From positions 1,550,001 through 1,614,000 of the forward strand of contig CM059191.1 in NCBI GenBank assembly GCA_030323885.1: DNA of 64,000 nt, read 5' to 3'. Shown here one piece after another: positions 61,610-64,000 of the stretch. The stretch is from Branchipolynoe longqiensis (Eukaryota; Annelida; Polychaeta; Phyllodocida; Polynoidae). The first letter of the stretch is position 1, and each line of letters begins with the position of its first letter. The notes under the pieces were generated by a model. That model ran no database searches and was not told the DNA's origin. It saw nothing but the letters and a program-made list of their open reading frames with translations. Position numbers and translations under genes: made by a program.

Positions 61610-61790
61610 TGACTTCTATTCTGACATTGCATACAAAAGACCCCTTGCTGCTTATCGAAAAGGGTAGCCAATGTGGCGGCAGCAGGTTTTTGTCCAAAGA
61701 AATATGTCAGAAATATGTATAATAGCCAATGATAAAAATCAATGTGTTCTAGAGGCGTCGTTAAATAAAACAAGTTTTTTTGTTCCTATT
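61610..61790 (+). repeat. Mollusc-type SINE, 3' part
   Basis: AAAAGACCCCTTGCTGCTTA, the CAGCAGGTTT block and GCGTCGTTAAATAAAACAAG match 62545-62702. The tRNA-like head is missing. Confidence 0.8.
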
Positions 61791-62129
61791 TATTTTCTTT
61801 CTATTATGATGTTGGCAGAACAAACTGGGATATGGCTCAGGATTTGAAGCAACTTCGGCATTACCTTGTTATTCGTCAGTTGGAGTAGAATGCGAGCCAA
61901 TCGATTTCACGATTATTGATCGTTTCCTCTGAGTCGCCATATATCAGGCCACAGTTGTTAGCAGGTTAGAAGAAAAAAAACACGTAAAATACTGACTACA
62001 TAAGAGATGATCATAGAACACTAAAAACACCTGTTTTCATCTGATCACCAACAGTCAAGTGGAATAATTTGATGAAAGAAAACCCACTCTTCGAAACTTT
62101 AACTTTTGTCCAGACTTGCTCCTATATAT

Positions 62130-62390
62130 CCAGTTTAGATACCCGCACACCTATTAAACAGGTATTGCTGCATAGAAAGAATAATAAGTCAAAGGACCTG
62201 TCACTACAGTGTAAGTCATGCAAACCTACTCTGTCTACCATTTCAGCGTGAATGCAAAATTTATTTGGAATCTTTTCAGTTTAGAAAAAAAACCTCCATA
62301 GATTAGCATGTATAATCAAAGATACTCTAAACTAAAGTAAAACAGGTCATAGTGATTAACAGTGATTAAGTTAATATATTTATTTTAAAA
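62130..62390. repeat. Diverged relative of the TTAA MITE interior
   Basis: TTTAGATAC, TGCTGCATAGAA, AATAAGTCAA and TTAATATATTTAT occur in the same order as in 23840-24070. Ends are not clear. Confidence 0.35.
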
Positions 62391-62402
62391 TATGGCTGGA
62401 CT

Positions 62403-62705
62403 GAAGAGCGGGACATAGCTCAGGTGGTTGCGTGTCCACCTGTGAAGGTGTCGGTCATCCTATCGACCCATTTGCAGTTTGGGCCAGTGGTCCACAACTG
62501 GTTCATCAAAGGCTGTGGTATGTACTGTCCGGTCTGTGGGAAAGTGCATATAAAAGACCCCTTGCTGCTTATCGGAAAGAGTAGCCTATGTGGCAGCAGC
62601 AGGTTTCCTCCCAAGAAATATGACAGAATGACCATATGTTTGACGTCCAATAGGCAATGATAAAGAATTGGTGTGTCTAAAGGCGTCGTTAAATAAAACA
62701 AGCTT
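62403..62705 (+). repeat. Mollusc-type tRNA-derived SINE, full length
   Basis: tRNA-like head GCGGGACATAGCTCAGGTGG (A box) and TCATCCTATCGACCC (decayed B box), then the body with ATCAAAGGCTGTGGTATGTA, GTGCATATAAAAGACCCCTT and the end GGCGTCGTTAAATAAAACAA. From memory this is a widespread SINE of gastropods and bivalves, and it is the best clue to the host. Confidence 0.8.
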
Positions 62706-62745
62706 TTTTTGGAAGGACCATGTGATTGTGCAACAGTAAGCAACC

Positions 62746-63245
62746 NNNNNNNNNNNNNNNNNNNNNNNNNNNNNNNNNNNNNNNNNNNNNNNNNNNNNNN
62801 NNNNNNNNNNNNNNNNNNNNNNNNNNNNNNNNNNNNNNNNNNNNNNNNNNNNNNNNNNNNNNNNNNNNNNNNNNNNNNNNNNNNNNNNNNNNNNNNNNNN
62901 NNNNNNNNNNNNNNNNNNNNNNNNNNNNNNNNNNNNNNNNNNNNNNNNNNNNNNNNNNNNNNNNNNNNNNNNNNNNNNNNNNNNNNNNNNNNNNNNNNNN
63001 NNNNNNNNNNNNNNNNNNNNNNNNNNNNNNNNNNNNNNNNNNNNNNNNNNNNNNNNNNNNNNNNNNNNNNNNNNNNNNNNNNNNNNNNNNNNNNNNNNNN
63101 NNNNNNNNNNNNNNNNNNNNNNNNNNNNNNNNNNNNNNNNNNNNNNNNNNNNNNNNNNNNNNNNNNNNNNNNNNNNNNNNNNNNNNNNNNNNNNNNNNNN
63201 NNNNNNNNNNNNNNNNNNNNNNNNNNNNNNNNNNNNNNNNNNNNN
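62746..63245. other. Assembly gap (500 N)
   Basis: Unknown bases between the SINE and the minisatellite-rich right end. Confidence 0.95.
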
Positions 63246-64000
63246 CGGTCGTCCGTTATGCAAAGTTTATCATGGTCGTCCGTTGGCCCGAAAAGTCGAC
63301 CCAGTCGATCACTCCGTCGTCCGTTGGCCCGATCAGTGGTCAATGACGAAATCGACCAGTGAGTATGGACGGTTTAATCGTCCGTTAACTTGCAGAAACG
63401 AACGGGTTGTCCGTTGGCCCGATCGGGCGATTTGTGGTGAACGACCGTAGAGTATGAGTGCTTTAATCGTCCGTTAACTTGCAAAATCGAACGAGTCGTC
63501 CGTTGGCCCGATCGGCTTAACGGCAAACGACCGTTAAGTACGGAGCAGGTTCAAATCTATACAAATAAATCGACAAGATTCAAATGCTCGTCGATAATAT
63601 TAATATGCAATTGATGTAAGTAACTGTGAACCGACTGCTATCGTCGTCAGTTGGCCCGAGTATGCAGTTCTTAACGATCGATAAGTATTTGAGCAAAACC
63701 AAGCGTTTTCAACGTCGATCAGTCTATTTGGAAATCGACAACATGGAAATATTTTTCATCAGTCGTCCGCTGTCCCTGTAGAAATAAGGTTTAGTTGTGT
63801 GCACAATACCGTTATTCTGTGATTCAGGAACGATCGTCCTTGTTATTGTTGGCAGTGTTCACGGAATCAGCTGAGGTCGTCCGTTGGCCCCAGGTACAAC
63901 AACAGGTAGCGCAGGTAAACAAAGGCAGCACAGGTAGCACGTAGACTGTGGTCCTTTCTAAGCAAAAAACAGGAGGCAAGTGACGATTCAAACCGATCGG
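63246..64000 (-). mobile_element. 5' region (A repeat) of a YR element running off the edge
   Basis: 63957-64000 is the reverse complement of 26304-26345, inside the A2 repeat of the YR element at 25927-26443. The rest contains a tandem repeat (about 63262-63530, period about 110) built on CGTCCGTTGGCCCGATCGG and TTTAATCGTCCGTTAACTTG. Read on the - strand this would be the A1 repeat and leader of a second copy; the coding part would be in the gap or beyond. No frame is recognised. Confidence 0.5.

Noticed and set aside
35097..64000. CRISPR-like arrays among the short tandem repeats
   Set aside because: Repeats lack regular unique spacers, and the DNA is eukaryotic.

Overview
The window reads as nuclear DNA of an invertebrate, most likely a mollusc. 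Two tRNA-derived SINEs near the right end (61610-61790, 62403-62705) are of a type I know from gastropod and bivalve genomes, and a second SINE type with a GGACGTAAAAC tail and an ACAA-rich 3' end (39525-39871, 28640-28735, 4395-4515) fits the same hosts. This assignment is from memory, not from a search. No ordinary host gene is visible. Almost every long reading frame belongs to a mobile or virus-derived element. Three runs of about 500 N mark assembly gaps (25427-25926, 44977-45475, 62746-63245).

Layout. 1-5044: non-coding, with degenerate repeats. 5045-8299: a virus-like capsid gene block on the + strand: the tail of an unrecognised (possibly minor capsid) protein, a basic pX/pVI-like core protein, a hexon-like major capsid candidate, an adenain-like cysteine protease and two small unknown genes. 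This combination is typical of Polinton/Maverick and adintovirus-type elements, but no DNA polymerase B, integrase or packaging ATPase is in the window. 9361-10600: a 5'-truncated tyrosine-recombinase (YR) retroelement. 12627-14312: the 3' end of another YR element with split direct repeats, hit by a short repeat (R1). 15845-21275: a gag/zinc finger/RT/RNase H/YR element on the - strand, interrupted by the 5' end of a different YR element (17442-17890). 21276-25426: a tandem repeat array carrying three insertions, one of them a solo A-B remnant of a YR element. 25927-26443: the 3' end of a YR element whose body lies in a gap. 27162-29195: MITE, SINE, A-rich tract and a fold-back.

29198-38051 is a DIRS-type retrotransposon (gag, RT-RNase H, YR, inverted terminal repeats), split by a nested element at 34133-37858 that has the complete A1-B1-A2-B2 split-repeat layout of Ngaro/PAT-type elements but has lost RT and YR. 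38534-43195 is a + strand YR element with a SINE in its gag, cut off by another YR element (43196-44976, - strand). 45476-49992 is a Gypsy-type LTR retrotransposon with a tRNA-Leu-like primer site. 50002-51110 is a DIRS-like RT fragment split by R1 repeats. 51395-54075 is SINE and satellite-like sequence. 54319-59858 is a second DIRS element. The rest is repeats, plus the 5' end of one more YR element running off the right edge.

The main biological theme is an unusually dense nest of YR retrotransposons, at least eleven copies or fragments. In four families the A repeat starts, within 5 bases, with a perfect or near-perfect hairpin. In one family the insertion sites share GCAT(T). Together these suggest att-like crossover sites for the element-encoded recombinases. 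Both DIRS elements also carry a fold-back of ITR-like sequence directly against their 3' ends.
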